From: an uncultured Flavobacteriaceae bacterium
Lineage (GTDB): Bacteria; Bacteroidota; Bacteroidia; Flavobacteriales; Flavobacteriaceae
NCBI GenBank assembly: GCA_947504035.1
Contig: CANNGA010000001.1
Coordinates: 186,001-250,000 of the forward strand
Direction: 5' to 3'
Length of the DNA stretch: 64,000 nucleotides
Every line of letters begins with the position of its first letter. Within the stretch, counting starts at the first letter, position 1. The notes under the pieces are model-generated. The model did not search any database. It was not told the DNA's origin and saw only the letters and a program-made list of their open reading frames with translations. Both the position numbers and the translations under genes were made by a program. Below are positions 1 to 9,679 of the stretch, one piece after another.

Positions 1-695
1 TTAACACTGGTATGAGGGGTAATTAACCAGTCTTTTTTAGTTGGCCTGTAAAATTTACAAGCTATAAGTTTTTGAAATTCAATTTGCGATACATAGTAGC
101 CCACAACACAAGCAGGATGCAACGTTTTTAGAACTGTTTTCTGGGCAGTATAAGGTAAAAACAATTGTGCTTTAAAGTAGACTTCTTGCGCGATCTGTTC
201 GGCATCGAGCTGTAGCGCTTTTAAATAAGGCGCACAGGCTTCTGTTTTTAGTAAGGGCAGCTGCTTGTCTCTTAACTTTTCAAGTTTTTCAATAAGTGAG
301 TCTTTTCGATTAGGACCAATACAGTGTGCAATTTCAGAAGTGCCTACTTTAGGATCGTACACATAAAATTTATAAACAATTTCTAAATGAACAGGTTTGC
401 CATTTTTTAAGAGGATGCAATCCAGTTCGCCTAAGGTGTGTTTGTGCTGTTGAATTTGAATGTTTTCAGCCAAAACACTAATGTTTTTCGTTTGGTTAAG
501 TTGAAACGTCACCAAACGTTCTACATATTTACCTAAACGAAGATTAGAATCTACAGCAATAGGAATCGTAGAATACGTTACAGGAATTTTAAATGGCTGT
601 AAACCTAATAGAGGTGCATTTTGCCATAACACGGGGGTGTTTAAAAAACCTTCGTATCTTTTTTGAAGTGTGGTAGCATTTGTAAAACGATTCAA
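1..695 (-). CDS. DUF1853 family protein (C-terminus beyond window)
   Basis: The minus-strand frame stays open from about 695 to the window edge and reads as a DUF1853 protein. It contains the family-like stretch GELDCILLKNGKPVHLEIVY (an ELDxxL acidic patch followed by E-x-V-x-KFY), a GPNRKDSLIEKL segment and a tail ending KKDWLITPH. This family is PD-(D/E)XK-like but of unknown cellular role. No ATG fits. The only early candidate is a TTG at 693-695, which overlaps the TGA of the metallophosphoesterase gene upstream as TTGA, so the two genes look translationally coupled. An in-frame stop lies upstream at 714-716. The 3' end is cut off by the window. The family call rests on recognised sequence pattern; the start is inferred. 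Confidence 0.7.
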   Translation of the reverse strand, partial: MNRFTNATTLQKRYEGFLNTPVLWQNAPLLGLQPFKIPVTYSTIPIAVDSNLRLGKYVERLVTFQLNQTKNISVLAENIQIQQHKHTLGELDCILLKNGKPVHLEIVYKFYVYDPKVGTSEIAHCIGPNRKDSLIEKLEKLRDKQLPLLKTEACAPYLKALQLDAEQIAQEVYFKAQLFLPYTAQKTVLKTLHPACVVGYYVSQIEFQKLIACKFYRPTKKDWLITPHTSV

Positions 696-1606
696 TAGCG
701 TGTTTGTAAGTGGTTATGATATGCGGATAGTTCTTGTGGACCTTCTAAAACAACGCGTACAATTTGTAAAGTACCATCATTTCGCGTAGCAATGTGCCAC
801 TTTATGAGTGTGATATTGCCATTTTCGATTTCCATACCTGTAATACATCTGGGATGTACACAGCTTCCATCGTTAAAAAAAGGAATGTCATTAGGTTTAG
901 GGAACCGCGGTCTGTGCGTATGCCCCGTAATGGTAAACCTATTGTTGTGCGCTGCAATCCATTTCTTAGTACGCCGTTCTACTTTAATCAATTCAGTGTA
1001 ATTTTTAGCAGGGCTTGTAGGGTCTGCAATCCCCATAACATTTAAAGGTTTCCAAAGAATGCGTACCATAAAACGGCTCCATTTCCAAAATAGAAAATTC
1101 CACCAATCGGCTTGATGGCCATGGGTGAGAAACAATTCTTGTGCAGATGTGCGGTGTTTTAAAACAAGCCCTTCATGGTAGGTTAGGTTTGTAAACAGCG
1201 TAGCATCTTTTCCTGTTTTAGGGTCGAAATAGGTGCTTAAATGCTTTTTAACATAATTCGGATTCCTATACACCATGTCGTGATTGCCCCAAATCATATG
1301 TAAACGCCTTTCTTCATGAAAACGTTTAAGAAGCAAGTACACATTTTTGTGCGCATTAAATAGGGACGTAAAAGATAAGTTTTCCCATAATTCATCCCCA
1401 TCACCCAATTCGCAGTACTGAAACCCCTCATTGTAGTAGTGGGTAAGCGCATGGGCGTAAATATTTCGGTTGTTTGCGAAATCGTCTGCAAAACTATTAT
1501 CACCGCGGTGGCAATCACTAAATATGACAAACTTGCTAGAATCATCAAAGGGAATAATTTTAGCAGTTGTGTACGCCTTATCTAATCTTTTTTTGGAGGA
1601 AAACAT
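692..1606 (-). CDS. Metallophosphoesterase, calcineurin-like
   Basis: A 304-residue cytoplasmic phosphoesterase with the complete dimetal motif set: DCH at 31-33, GDGDE from 68, GNHD at 107-110, HGH at 162-164 and GHTH at 228-231. These residues bind two metal ions and hydrolyse phosphoester or pyrophosphate bonds. The motif order resembles COG2908 enzymes (the UDP-2,3-diacylglucosamine diphosphatase-like group), but nothing here fixes the substrate. No signal peptide is visible. The stop codon overlaps the TTG start of the DUF1853 gene, so the two are probably cotranscribed. Residues 165-200 are rich in tryptophan and could make a membrane-proximal face. Confidence 0.85.
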   Translation of the reverse strand: MFSSKKRLDKAYTTAKIIPFDDSSKFVIFSDCHRGDNSFADDFANNRNIYAHALTHYYNEGFQYCELGDGDELWENLSFTSLFNAHKNVYLLLKRFHEERRLHMIWGNHDMVYRNPNYVKKHLSTYFDPKTGKDATLFTNLTYHEGLVLKHRTSAQELFLTHGHQADWWNFLFWKWSRFMVRILWKPLNVMGIADPTSPAKNYTELIKVERRTKKWIAAHNNRFTITGHTHRPRFPKPNDIPFFNDGSCVHPRCITGMEIENGNITLIKWHIATRNDGTLQIVRVVLEGPQELSAYHNHLQTRY

Positions 1607-1713
1607 AAGGTAAATGTAAACAAAAAAAGTGTTTCAAAGGACAAAGTTAGCGTGGAGATCAACTTAAGTATTACACTTAGGATAGCGCCTTGCAAATGCC
1701 ATAAACGGAGCGG

Positions 1714-2892
1714 CTACTTAAACGCGTTTAAACCTGTAATGTCAAGCCCAGTAATGAGCAAGTGGATGTCGTGCGTACCTTCATAAGTAATTACACTTTC
1801 TAGATTCATAGCATGCCGCATAATGCTGTAAGCCCCACTAATGCCCATGGCACCTAGAATTTGTCGTGCCTCTCTTGCGATATTTAAGGCCATAGCAACG
1901 TTATTGCGTTTCGCCATAGAGATTTGTGCCGATGTGGCTTTATTTTCGTTTTTAAGGGTGCCTAAACGCCAAGTGAGTAATTGGGCTTTGGTGATTTCTG
2001 TAATCATTTCGGCTAATTTCTTCTGTTGCAATTGAAATTGGCCTATGGGTTTCCCAAACTGTAACCGTTCCTTACTGTAGCGCAGTGCTGTGTCGTAACA
2101 GTCCATAGCAGCCCCAATAGCGCCCCAAGCAATGCCATAACGCGCAGAATCTAAACATTGCAGCGGTGCCCCTAAACCCGATTTGTTAGGAAGTAAATTG
2201 GCTTTTGGTACTTTAACATTATCAAAAATAAGCTCTCCAGTTGCAGAAGCACGTAAAGACCATTTGTGATGCGTTTCAGGTGTTGAAAAGCCTTCCATAC
2301 CCCGTTCTACAATCAAACCATGAATACGGCCCGCTTCATTTTTAGCCCAAACCACAGCGATTTGAGCAAAAGGCGCATTGCTAATCCACATTTTAGCACC
2401 GTTTAAAAGGTAATGATCACCCATGTCTTTATAATGTGTAGTCATGCCATTAGGGTTGCTCCCATGATCGGGTTCGGTAAGGCCAAAGGCGCCTAGCCAT
2501 TCACCACTTGCTAATTTAGGGAGGTATTTTTGGCGTTGTTCTGCGTTGCCATATTTCCAAATGGGATACATTACCAGAGATGATTGTACAGAGGCTGTAG
2601 ATCGAATGCCAGAATCGCCACGTTCTAACTCTTGCATGATTAACCCATAACTAATTTGATCTAAACCTGCGCCACCGTATGTTGTAGGAATATAAGCGCC
2701 AAAAGCACCAATATGGGCTAGGCCCCCAATAAGTTGCTTAGGAAATTCGGCATTTTGAGCGCAGGACTCAATAATAGGAGAGACATGACGTTTTACCCAA
2801 TGTCTAGCAGCATCTCTCACCAATTTGTGTTCGTCCGTTAAAAGAGCGTCAAGATGGTAATAGTCGGGAGCTTCAAAAGGGTCTTGTTGCAT
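1714..2892 (-). CDS. Acyl-CoA dehydrogenase, glutaryl-CoA dehydrogenase type
   Basis: A 392-residue flavoprotein with the full acyl-CoA dehydrogenase fold: an N-terminal helical domain, a beta domain containing GAFGLTEPDHGS and KMWISNAP, and a C-terminal helical domain with ILGAMGISG. The catalytic base is probably Glu371 within TYEGTHDIH, which is the position and context found in glutaryl-CoA dehydrogenases rather than in short-chain enzymes. The expected reaction is oxidative decarboxylation of glutaryl-CoA to crotonyl-CoA in lysine and tryptophan breakdown. No lysine-pathway genes lie alongside, so the substrate is inferred from sequence pattern alone. The gene stands alone, with about 235 bp of non-coding DNA separating it from the divergent cytochrome gene. 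Confidence 0.85.
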   Translation of the reverse strand: MQQDPFEAPDYYHLDALLTDEHKLVRDAARHWVKRHVSPIIESCAQNAEFPKQLIGGLAHIGAFGAYIPTTYGGAGLDQISYGLIMQELERGDSGIRSTASVQSSLVMYPIWKYGNAEQRQKYLPKLASGEWLGAFGLTEPDHGSNPNGMTTHYKDMGDHYLLNGAKMWISNAPFAQIAVVWAKNEAGRIHGLIVERGMEGFSTPETHHKWSLRASATGELIFDNVKVPKANLLPNKSGLGAPLQCLDSARYGIAWGAIGAAMDCYDTALRYSKERLQFGKPIGQFQLQQKKLAEMITEITKAQLLTWRLGTLKNENKATSAQISMAKRNNVAMALNIAREARQILGAMGISGAYSIMRHAMNLESVITYEGTHDIHLLITGLDITGLNAFK

Positions 2893-3127
2893 AACATTTG
2901 TTTTTGAAAATAAATATAACAGTTTATTTAGTTATTTTTGAATCTTTCTAGTTTTAGAACGGGTGTTATTATAAGGTTTTTGGTATTTTAAGGACTAAAT
3001 GCATTATGAAACGGCATTGCATGCAGTGATTTTTATGAATCAGTGCGGTATAGACTGGATTGCAATTAATTGTAAAGAATGCTGAGGTTAAGACGCAGTG
3101 ATGTGTTGGTTTTAAATTTTAAGTGTA

Positions 3128-5827
3128 ATGAATAAACGGTTTACCTTCATTATAAAAATAGCTTGCATATGTTTTGCAACGCTAATGTCTTGTAAAGAAG
3201 AACAGATAGGGTTTAATGCGCAAGTGCGTCCTATTTTAAATAAAAAATGCATCAGTTGCCATGGAGGTGTGAAGCAATCTGGAGGATTCGGATTGGTTTT
3301 TAGAGAAAACGCCATAGGAAAAACAGCTAATGGGAAATATGGGATTGTACCTGGCCATCCAGAGGAAAGTGAAATGATCGCTAGGATTACGCATAAAGAC
3401 CCTGAAATGCGCATGCCTATAGAAGAACCTCCTTTAACCGATGAAGAGATAGACGTGCTTAAAACATGGATTGCTCAAGGTGCCAATTGGGAAGAACACT
3501 GGGCTTATTTAAAGCCAGAAGTAAAAACAGTTCCAGAAATAGACGCAAAATGGGGAACGAACACTATAGATGCTTTTATTTTAAAAACCTTAGATGCTAA
3601 AGGATTGTCCCCAAATGTAGAGGCGAACCCCTATGATTTGGTAAGGCGTTTATGTCTCGATCTCACTGGTTTGCCGCCAACAGAAGCACAAATTGCTAAT
3701 TTTACTAGCGATACCTCTCAGGTACATTATGAAGCATTTGTAGATACACTTTTAAACGCCCCTAGTTATGGCGAGCATTGGGCAAGTATGTGGTTAGACC
3801 TGGCGCGGTATGCCGATTCTAAGGGGTATGAAAGAGATCGCAAAAGACAAATTTGGAAGTATAGAGATTGGGTGATAGATGCATTTAATACAGACATGCC
3901 TTTTGATGAATTTACGATAAAGCAACTTGCTGGCGATTTACTGCCAAACCCTACCGAAGCGGAGTATGTCGCTACAGCATTTCATAGAAATACACTGGCT
4001 AATGGAGAAGGAGGTACAGGCAATGAAGAATACCGAGTAGCTTCTGTTATCGATAGAGTAAACACAACATGGGAAGTGTGGCAGTCTACAACAATGGCCT
4101 GTGTACAATGCCATAGCCATCCCTATGATCCTATTAAACATGAGGAGTTTTATACTTCTTATGCTTTTTTTAATAATACTCTAGATTGGGACGGCCCTAA
4201 AGATTCACCTTTATACCGCGGATTTAAAGGACTTGAAAAACAGCAGTTAGATGAGGTTAAGGCGTGGGTGGCCAAAGTCTCATCCGACGAAACAGCAAAC
4301 CAATGGGGTAATTTTATAAGTACGCAAGAACCTAAAGTTCTCCCTGAAGATTTTGAAGACTACGGCAATGCTACCCATAGAAATACGGCCGATCAGGATT
4401 TTATGATTGCCTATAACAATGCGTATCTTAAAATTGGAACTGTAGATTTAAGCGCTATAGATCGCTTGTATCTGAATTATAAGCAAAAGGTGAAAGCTAC
4501 GGCACGGGTTGTGGTAAGGCAAGATAGTCTTAATGGTCCTATTATAGGCGAAGCGCGCTTAGAGCCGTCCAGAAGATTTGTAAATACACCTATTAAAATA
4601 AAAACAAAAGCTAAAGCAGCTCCGCTTTTTATACAGATAAAGAGCACAGCTAAAAATTACAAATGTCTAATTGATGGTATTTTGTTTGGTGAAAAGCTAC
4701 CAGCACCTCAAAATGAAGCTTATACAAGTACTTATAAAACAATAGATGGGCTATTAAATGCAAAGTACCACTACAGTACGCCTGTAATGTTTGATAAAAC
4801 GCCGCTTTTTAAAAGGCAAACACAAGTGTTTGACCGAGGGAATTGGTTGGTTTTAAAAGACACTGTACAGCCCAACGTGCCGGATTTACTTAATACAACC
4901 AATGCTGCATTTAAAAACCGTTTAGATTTAGCAAAATGGTTGGTGAGCGATGCTAACTATTTAACCGCTAGAGTTATTGCAAATCGATTCTGGGCAAGAC
5001 TCTTTGGTAAAGGTTTGGTGTTAACCTCTGAAGATTTTGGAACCCTTGGAGAAAAACCAACGCATCCAGAACTTCTAGATTGGCTTGCTGTTACGTTTTC
5101 TAAAGAATGGCAGTGGCGTGTAAAAACATTATTAAAGACAATAGTACTGTCCAGTACCTATAAACAAAGTGCTGTAATTACAGAGGATGCTAAGCGTAAA
5201 GATCCTTATAACCAATGGTTGGCACGAAGTTCTAGAGTGCGCTTGTCGGCAGAGCAAATACGAGATCAAGCCTTAGCAGTATCAGGGCTTTTAAGTCAAA
5301 AAATGCATGGCCCTAGTGTTATGCCTAAGCAACCCGACGGCGTATGGACCGTAATTTACAGTAAAGACCAATGGCAAACAAGTGAAGGTGAAGATGCCTA
5401 TCGTAGAGGCGTGTATACCTATTTAAGGCGCTCAAGTCCTTACCCTTCTTTTATAAGTTTTGACGCTTCTGGCAGAGATGCCTGTATGTCTAGGCGCATT
5501 AATACGAATACGCCATTACAAGCATTAGTCACTTTAAACGATCCAGTTTATTTTGAAGCCGCGCTGCATTTGGCAAAAGAGATAGCGCCGTTGGAAGTCG
5601 AGATAAAAGAAAAAATAAGTATTGCCTATCGCAAAGTTATGGGAAAGGCGATCGGTATTGGAAAATTAGAAATTCTAAACCAATTATATAACGACACCAA
5701 AGCCTATTATGTTGCTCATGAAGAAGAGGCACAGGCGTTAATACAATCAAATCAAACAAGTCTAGCAGCTTTAACAGTTGTGATGAATAGTTTGATGAAT
5801 ATGGATGAATTTCTTGTAAAAAATTAA
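3128..5827 (+). CDS. Planctomycete-type cytochrome c, DUF1549/DUF1553 lipoprotein
   Basis: An 899-residue exported protein. The N-terminus is a lipoprotein signal with a lipobox ending at Cys22 (TLMSC). A c-type haem site C41-x-x-C44-H45 lies in the PSCyt1-like segment, followed by a DUF1549 (PSCyt2) region at about 145-350 holding a second CxxCH (CVQCH), and a DUF1553 (PSD1) region at about 610-860 with the NRFWARLFGKGLV stretch. Families of this architecture are abundant in Planctomycetes and also occur in Bacteroidetes; their biochemical role is not established, though they often sit near polysaccharide or sulfatase genes. It lies 11 bp upstream of the DUF1501 gene, which it almost always accompanies. 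Presumably periplasmic or surface-bound. Confidence 0.85.
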   Translation: MNKRFTFIIKIACICFATLMSCKEEQIGFNAQVRPILNKKCISCHGGVKQSGGFGLVFRENAIGKTANGKYGIVPGHPEESEMIARITHKDPEMRMPIEEPPLTDEEIDVLKTWIAQGANWEEHWAYLKPEVKTVPEIDAKWGTNTIDAFILKTLDAKGLSPNVEANPYDLVRRLCLDLTGLPPTEAQIANFTSDTSQVHYEAFVDTLLNAPSYGEHWASMWLDLARYADSKGYERDRKRQIWKYRDWVIDAFNTDMPFDEFTIKQLAGDLLPNPTEAEYVATAFHRNTLANGEGGTGNEEYRVASVIDRVNTTWEVWQSTTMACVQCHSHPYDPIKHEEFYTSYAFFNNTLDWDGPKDSPLYRGFKGLEKQQLDEVKAWVAKVSSDETANQWGNFISTQEPKVLPEDFEDYGNATHRNTADQDFMIAYNNAYLKIGTVDLSAIDRLYLNYKQKVKATARVVVRQDSLNGPIIGEARLEPSRRFVNTPIKIKTKAKAAPLFIQIKSTAKNYKCLIDGILFGEKLPAPQNEAYTSTYKTIDGLLNAKYHYSTPVMFDKTPLFKRQTQVFDRGNWLVLKDTVQPNVPDLLNTTNAAFKNRLDLAKWLVSDANYLTARVIANRFWARLFGKGLVLTSEDFGTLGEKPTHPELLDWLAVTFSKEWQWRVKTLLKTIVLSSTYKQSAVITEDAKRKDPYNQWLARSSRVRLSAEQIRDQALAVSGLLSQKMHGPSVMPKQPDGVWTVIYSKDQWQTSEGEDAYRRGVYTYLRRSSPYPSFISFDASGRDACMSRRINTNTPLQALVTLNDPVYFEAALHLAKEIAPLEVEIKEKISIAYRKVMGKAIGIGKLEILNQLYNDTKAYYVAHEEEAQALIQSNQTSLAALTVVMNSLMNMDEFLVKN

Positions 5828-5838
5828 AAAGACTTGCT

Positions 5839-7314
5839 ATGGATTTATTTAATGAAGCACGAAAACGAAAATTAGAATATGTAACAAGGCGTCATTTTCT
5901 TAAAAAATGTAGTACAGGTTTAGGCGGCATTGCATTGGCATCGCTCATAGGACCTCAAAATGTCTTTGCGGGGCAGCGTCATTTGGAACAACCAGATTTA
6001 GGTGGTTTGCATTTGCCACACCATTTGCCTAAAGCAAAACGTGTCATCTATTTGCATATGGCGGGGGCGCCTTCTCAATTAGAATTGTTTGATTACAAAC
6101 CCGAATTGCAAAAATTAGACGGCTTGGATTGCCCACAATCCTTATTGGAAGGAAAACGCTTCGCTTTTATACAAGGAACGCCTAAAATGCTAGGGCCACA
6201 AGTTAATTTTGGGAGGTATGGGCAGGCAGGAACCTATGTGTCTGACCTATTGCCAAATTTTAGAACGATTGTAGACGATGTTGCTATTATAAAGTCCATG
6301 CATACCGATGAGTTTAATCATGCACCAGCGCAATTGTTGGTACAAACAGGGAGTCCTAGAACAGGACGACCAAGCATGGGCGCATGGGTAACTTATGGGT
6401 TGGGTTCTGAAAATGAAAACCTACCGGGATACATGGTTTTAGTGTCTGGAGGTAAAAATCCAAGTGCAGGTAAAAATGCCTGGGGTAGTGGCTTCTTGCC
6501 TTCCGAATATCAAGGCGTGCAATGTCGAAATTCAGGAGACCCTATACTCTATGTATCTAATCCTAATGGCATGAGTAGAGATATACGTAAAAAGTCGCTT
6601 AAAGCCATTAACGCTATTAATGAAGCGCAGTACAAGGAATTTAATGATGACGAGACCATGTCGCGAATTTCGCAGTACGAAATGGCCTTTAAAATGCAGG
6701 TTTCCGTTCCAGATATTATGGATGTTTCTAAAGAACCAGAATACATTAGAGAGATGTATGGGGCAAAGCAAGGCGAAGCCTCCTTTGCGAATAACTGCCT
6801 TTTGGCACGTCGTCTCGTAGAGCAAGGGGTGCGTTTTGTGCAATTATACGATTGGGGTTGGGATATGCATGGTACCAATAAAGCGTCGTCTTTAGATGTA
6901 GGATTGCATCGTAAATGCAGACAAATCGATAAACCCATGACGGCTTTAATTCAAGATTTAAAACAGCGAGGTCTACTAGATGATACCTTAGTGGTTTGGG
7001 GAGGCGAATTTGGCCGTACACCTATGCGAGAAAATCGTGGAGGTTTTGAGATGCCGTTCCATGGTAGAGACCATCATACAGAAGCGTATACCATTTGGAT
7101 GGCTGGAGCTGGCGTAAAAGGCGGGATCACACATGGTGAAACAGACCAGATAGGATTCTACGGAATTAAAGATAGAGTTCATGTGCATGATTTACAGGCA
7201 ACGATTTTAAATCAGCTCGGGATTAATCATGAAAAATTCACCTATAATTTTCAAGGACGTAATTTTAGGTTAACCGATGTACATGGTCATGTTATTAAAG
7301 ATATTTTAAGTTAA
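5839..7314 (+). CDS. DUF1501 family protein, Tat-exported
   Basis: A 491-residue protein of the DUF1501 family, which has an alkaline-phosphatase/sulfatase-like fold and uncertain activity. A twin-arginine motif RRHFLKK at 17-23 followed by a hydrophobic stretch suggests folded export by Tat. Family-typical segments include YLHMAGAPSQLELFDYKP, a VWGGEFGRTP stretch and a GRDHH motif that probably contributes metal ligands. It begins 11 bp after the DUF1553 cytochrome gene and is followed after about 70 bp by the DUF2231-LRR gene, so the three form one transcription unit. DUF1553 and DUF1501 proteins are a recurrent pair, which implies joint function in the cell envelope. The substrate is unknown. 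Confidence 0.85.
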   Translation: MDLFNEARKRKLEYVTRRHFLKKCSTGLGGIALASLIGPQNVFAGQRHLEQPDLGGLHLPHHLPKAKRVIYLHMAGAPSQLELFDYKPELQKLDGLDCPQSLLEGKRFAFIQGTPKMLGPQVNFGRYGQAGTYVSDLLPNFRTIVDDVAIIKSMHTDEFNHAPAQLLVQTGSPRTGRPSMGAWVTYGLGSENENLPGYMVLVSGGKNPSAGKNAWGSGFLPSEYQGVQCRNSGDPILYVSNPNGMSRDIRKKSLKAINAINEAQYKEFNDDETMSRISQYEMAFKMQVSVPDIMDVSKEPEYIREMYGAKQGEASFANNCLLARRLVEQGVRFVQLYDWGWDMHGTNKASSLDVGLHRKCRQIDKPMTALIQDLKQRGLLDDTLVVWGGEFGRTPMRENRGGFEMPFHGRDHHTEAYTIWMAGAGVKGGITHGETDQIGFYGIKDRVHVHDLQATILNQLGINHEKFTYNFQGRNFRLTDVHGHVIKDILS

Positions 7315-7383
7315 GCCTGTTTAAGAAGTAGCCTGATAAGAAGGTGTCAATAAAAAGCTTTTAACACGAGATCAAACCGTTTT

Positions 7384-8760
7384 ATGTTGTTTTTAGAAAC
7401 CAATACGATTCAATTTTTTGGCAGATTTCATGCCTTAATAGTGCATTTGCCCATAGGGTTTATTATTATAGCCGTTCTTTTTGAAGGGCTTGCATGGAAA
7501 AAGAAAATAGATTTAAAAGCAGCTATTTCTTATGCGTTTTTAGTAGGTGGCTTCGCGGCTGTTTTAGCGGTTGTTTTGGGGTTAATGCTGGCTAATGACG
7601 GCGGTTATAATGAAACAGCTTTAGGCTTACATAAATGGACAGCCATAGCGATGACGGTACTTACGTTTTTGCTTTATGGGGTTAACAGAAAGAAGAATAC
7701 TCAAATTTGGGCTAAAAAAAGCTATCCCGTGCTTATGGGGCTAGTTGTCGTGTTATTAAGTGTTGCAGGGCATTATGGGGGGAATCTCACCCATGGATCT
7801 ACCTATTTGTTCGAGCATGCTCCAAGGCCATTGCAGGCGCTTGCGGGCATAGCGCCCAAACGCGAACGTGTCACTAACATAGAAACGGCTTTAGTTTTTG
7901 AAGATGCCATTAGTTTTATTTTTGAAAAGAAATGTAATGTATGTCACAACTCCGATAAAGCTAAAGGAGATCTGTTGTTAACAGATAAAGCGAGTATTTT
8001 AAACGGCGGTTCTGGGGGCGCGGTAGTCGTTGCAGGCGCTGCCAAAAAGAGTGAATTGTACAAACGGGTTACTTTAGATAAGACTCATAAAAAATTCATG
8101 CCTACAGAAGGGCGAACACCACTTACTAAAGAAGAAACATTTTTGTTAGAATGGTGGATTGATAGTGGTTTATCTTTCGATAAAAAGATCAAGGATTTAA
8201 AACCTTCAGAAAAGGTGATCGCGTATTTACAAAGCATCGGAATTGGGGTTAAGACAACTTTTATAGATGCCTTAAAACTAGCCAAAGTTAATGAAGAGGA
8301 TGTGGATGCTATACGTGCTTTAAGGTTTCAAGTTAATACCATATCTAATTCTAGCGAAGTTATGGAGTTGAGCTATTCGCCCTATAATAAGGAGCCGTTA
8401 ACTGCAGATAAAATGGAGGCTTTATTAAAGCTAAAGACACATATTACCTGGTTAAACTTGTCTAATCTGCCATTAAATACCACTATTTTTTCAAAAATAG
8501 GAACGTTTGAGAACCTTACAGAACTTAGACTTAGTCATACCAAAATGACAGATCAAGCCCTTAAACCACTTACAAAACTGAAACATTTAGAGTATTTAAA
8601 TGTGTATGGGAACCCAATAACCGACGCAGGGATCGAATATTTACAGCAGATGAAAAACTTGAAAAAGTTATACGTTTGGAAAACAGAGCTCACTAAAGCA
8701 GGTATTGAAAAGCTTAAAGCTGCACTACCGCAACTGGACGTCATTTCTGGTTTGGACTAA
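7384..8760 (+). CDS. DUF2231 membrane / cytochrome c / leucine-rich repeat protein
   Basis: A 458-residue fusion. The first 140 residues hold about four membrane helices of the DUF2231 type (FHALIVHLPIGF near the start). A haem c site CNVCH follows in a planctomycete-type cytochrome segment, whose GDLLLTDKASIL stretch matches the PSCyt1 pattern. The C-terminus (about 330-455) contains leucine-rich repeats such as LTELRLSHTKMTDQALKPL. The arrangement implies a membrane-anchored, periplasm-facing haem protein with a recognition surface. It follows the DUF1553 and DUF1501 genes on the same strand and is probably the membrane partner of that unit. Function is inferred from architecture only. Confidence 0.8.
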   Translation: MLFLETNTIQFFGRFHALIVHLPIGFIIIAVLFEGLAWKKKIDLKAAISYAFLVGGFAAVLAVVLGLMLANDGGYNETALGLHKWTAIAMTVLTFLLYGVNRKKNTQIWAKKSYPVLMGLVVVLLSVAGHYGGNLTHGSTYLFEHAPRPLQALAGIAPKRERVTNIETALVFEDAISFIFEKKCNVCHNSDKAKGDLLLTDKASILNGGSGGAVVVAGAAKKSELYKRVTLDKTHKKFMPTEGRTPLTKEETFLLEWWIDSGLSFDKKIKDLKPSEKVIAYLQSIGIGVKTTFIDALKLAKVNEEDVDAIRALRFQVNTISNSSEVMELSYSPYNKEPLTADKMEALLKLKTHITWLNLSNLPLNTTIFSKIGTFENLTELRLSHTKMTDQALKPLTKLKHLEYLNVYGNPITDAGIEYLQQMKNLKKLYVWKTELTKAGIEKLKAALPQLDVISGLD

Positions 8761-8787
8761 TATGTTATTGCAATACAAGACAAGTTT

Positions 8788-9507
8788 TTACATGTTTATG
8801 TAGAATGCTTTAGTAAGGTTGATGTAGTCTTCGGTGTAAACATGCCGTTCTAATTCTATAGTAAGCGAGCTATATGCAGTTTCAGACGGCTTGCGGGAAT
8901 AGGTGATAAGACTTCTTTTTACAGGAGCTTCTGGGTGGCCTTTTACATGTAAGATGGCATTAGGGTAGAGACCATGCGCTTTCGCTAAAGTGCTAAAATG
9001 CGTTTCTTCTTTATGGGGTATAACGACAGAGAAACTACCCTGTTCTGATAGTAACTTAGCCGCGCTTTCTACTAAATGTTCGAAAGGCATCGCGTCCTGA
9101 AATCGCGCCAAATCTCTTTGGGAATTGTCCGTTTTATACGTTTCAGCGTAAAATGGCGGATTGCAAACAATCATATCGTAAACATCATCAATCTCTTCAG
9201 AGAACTCCTCTAAAGTAGCATGGTAGCAAAACAAACGATCGCCCCATGGCGAGTGTTCAAAATTCTCTACGCACTCTTCGTAAGCAGGAGCATCAATTTC
9301 TAAGGCATCAATCACTTCGGCCGAACTTCGTTGCGCTAACATTAAAGCTAAAACACCTGTACCAGCACCAATATCCAAAATAGAAAACGGCTGTTGTTTT
9401 AGAGACACCCAAGCGCCTAAAAGTACAGCGTCTGTGCCTATTTTCATCGCAGAGTTGCTCTGGTTTACAGAAAATTCTTTAAATTTAAAGGGCGTGGCGT
9501 TTGGCAT
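8788..9507 (-). CDS. trmN6: tRNA1(Val) (adenine(37)-N6)-methyltransferase
   Basis: A 239-residue class I SAM-dependent methyltransferase. The SAM-binding loop is ILDIGAGTGVLAL and the catalytic motif for N6-adenine methylation is NPPFY. The N-terminal FKFKEFSVNQSNSAMKIGTDAV stretch is characteristic of the TrmN6 (YfiC) group, which modifies A37 of tRNA1(Val). Cytoplasmic. It stands alone on the minus strand, convergent with the DUF2231 gene. Other N6-adenine methyltransferases share the NPPF motif, but the N-terminal KIGTDAVLLGAW block makes the TrmN6 assignment firm. Confidence 0.85.
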   Translation of the reverse strand: MPNATPFKFKEFSVNQSNSAMKIGTDAVLLGAWVSLKQQPFSILDIGAGTGVLALMLAQRSSAEVIDALEIDAPAYEECVENFEHSPWGDRLFCYHATLEEFSEEIDDVYDMIVCNPPFYAETYKTDNSQRDLARFQDAMPFEHLVESAAKLLSEQGSFSVVIPHKEETHFSTLAKAHGLYPNAILHVKGHPEAPVKRSLITYSRKPSETAYSSLTIELERHVYTEDYINLTKAFYINM

Positions 9508-9679
9508 GATTTATTTTGTTTAACGTTTGTGATATTGTCTTAAATCGTTAAATTTTAGTGTGTAACATAAAATTTAACGCCTTAAAATGCGTTTTTTTGG
9601 AAAAAAATTTGTACTTTGTTTAACCTTTATTTTTGATATCTAAACAACTAGCAATCCATTGCGCTAAAATACAATAGTC

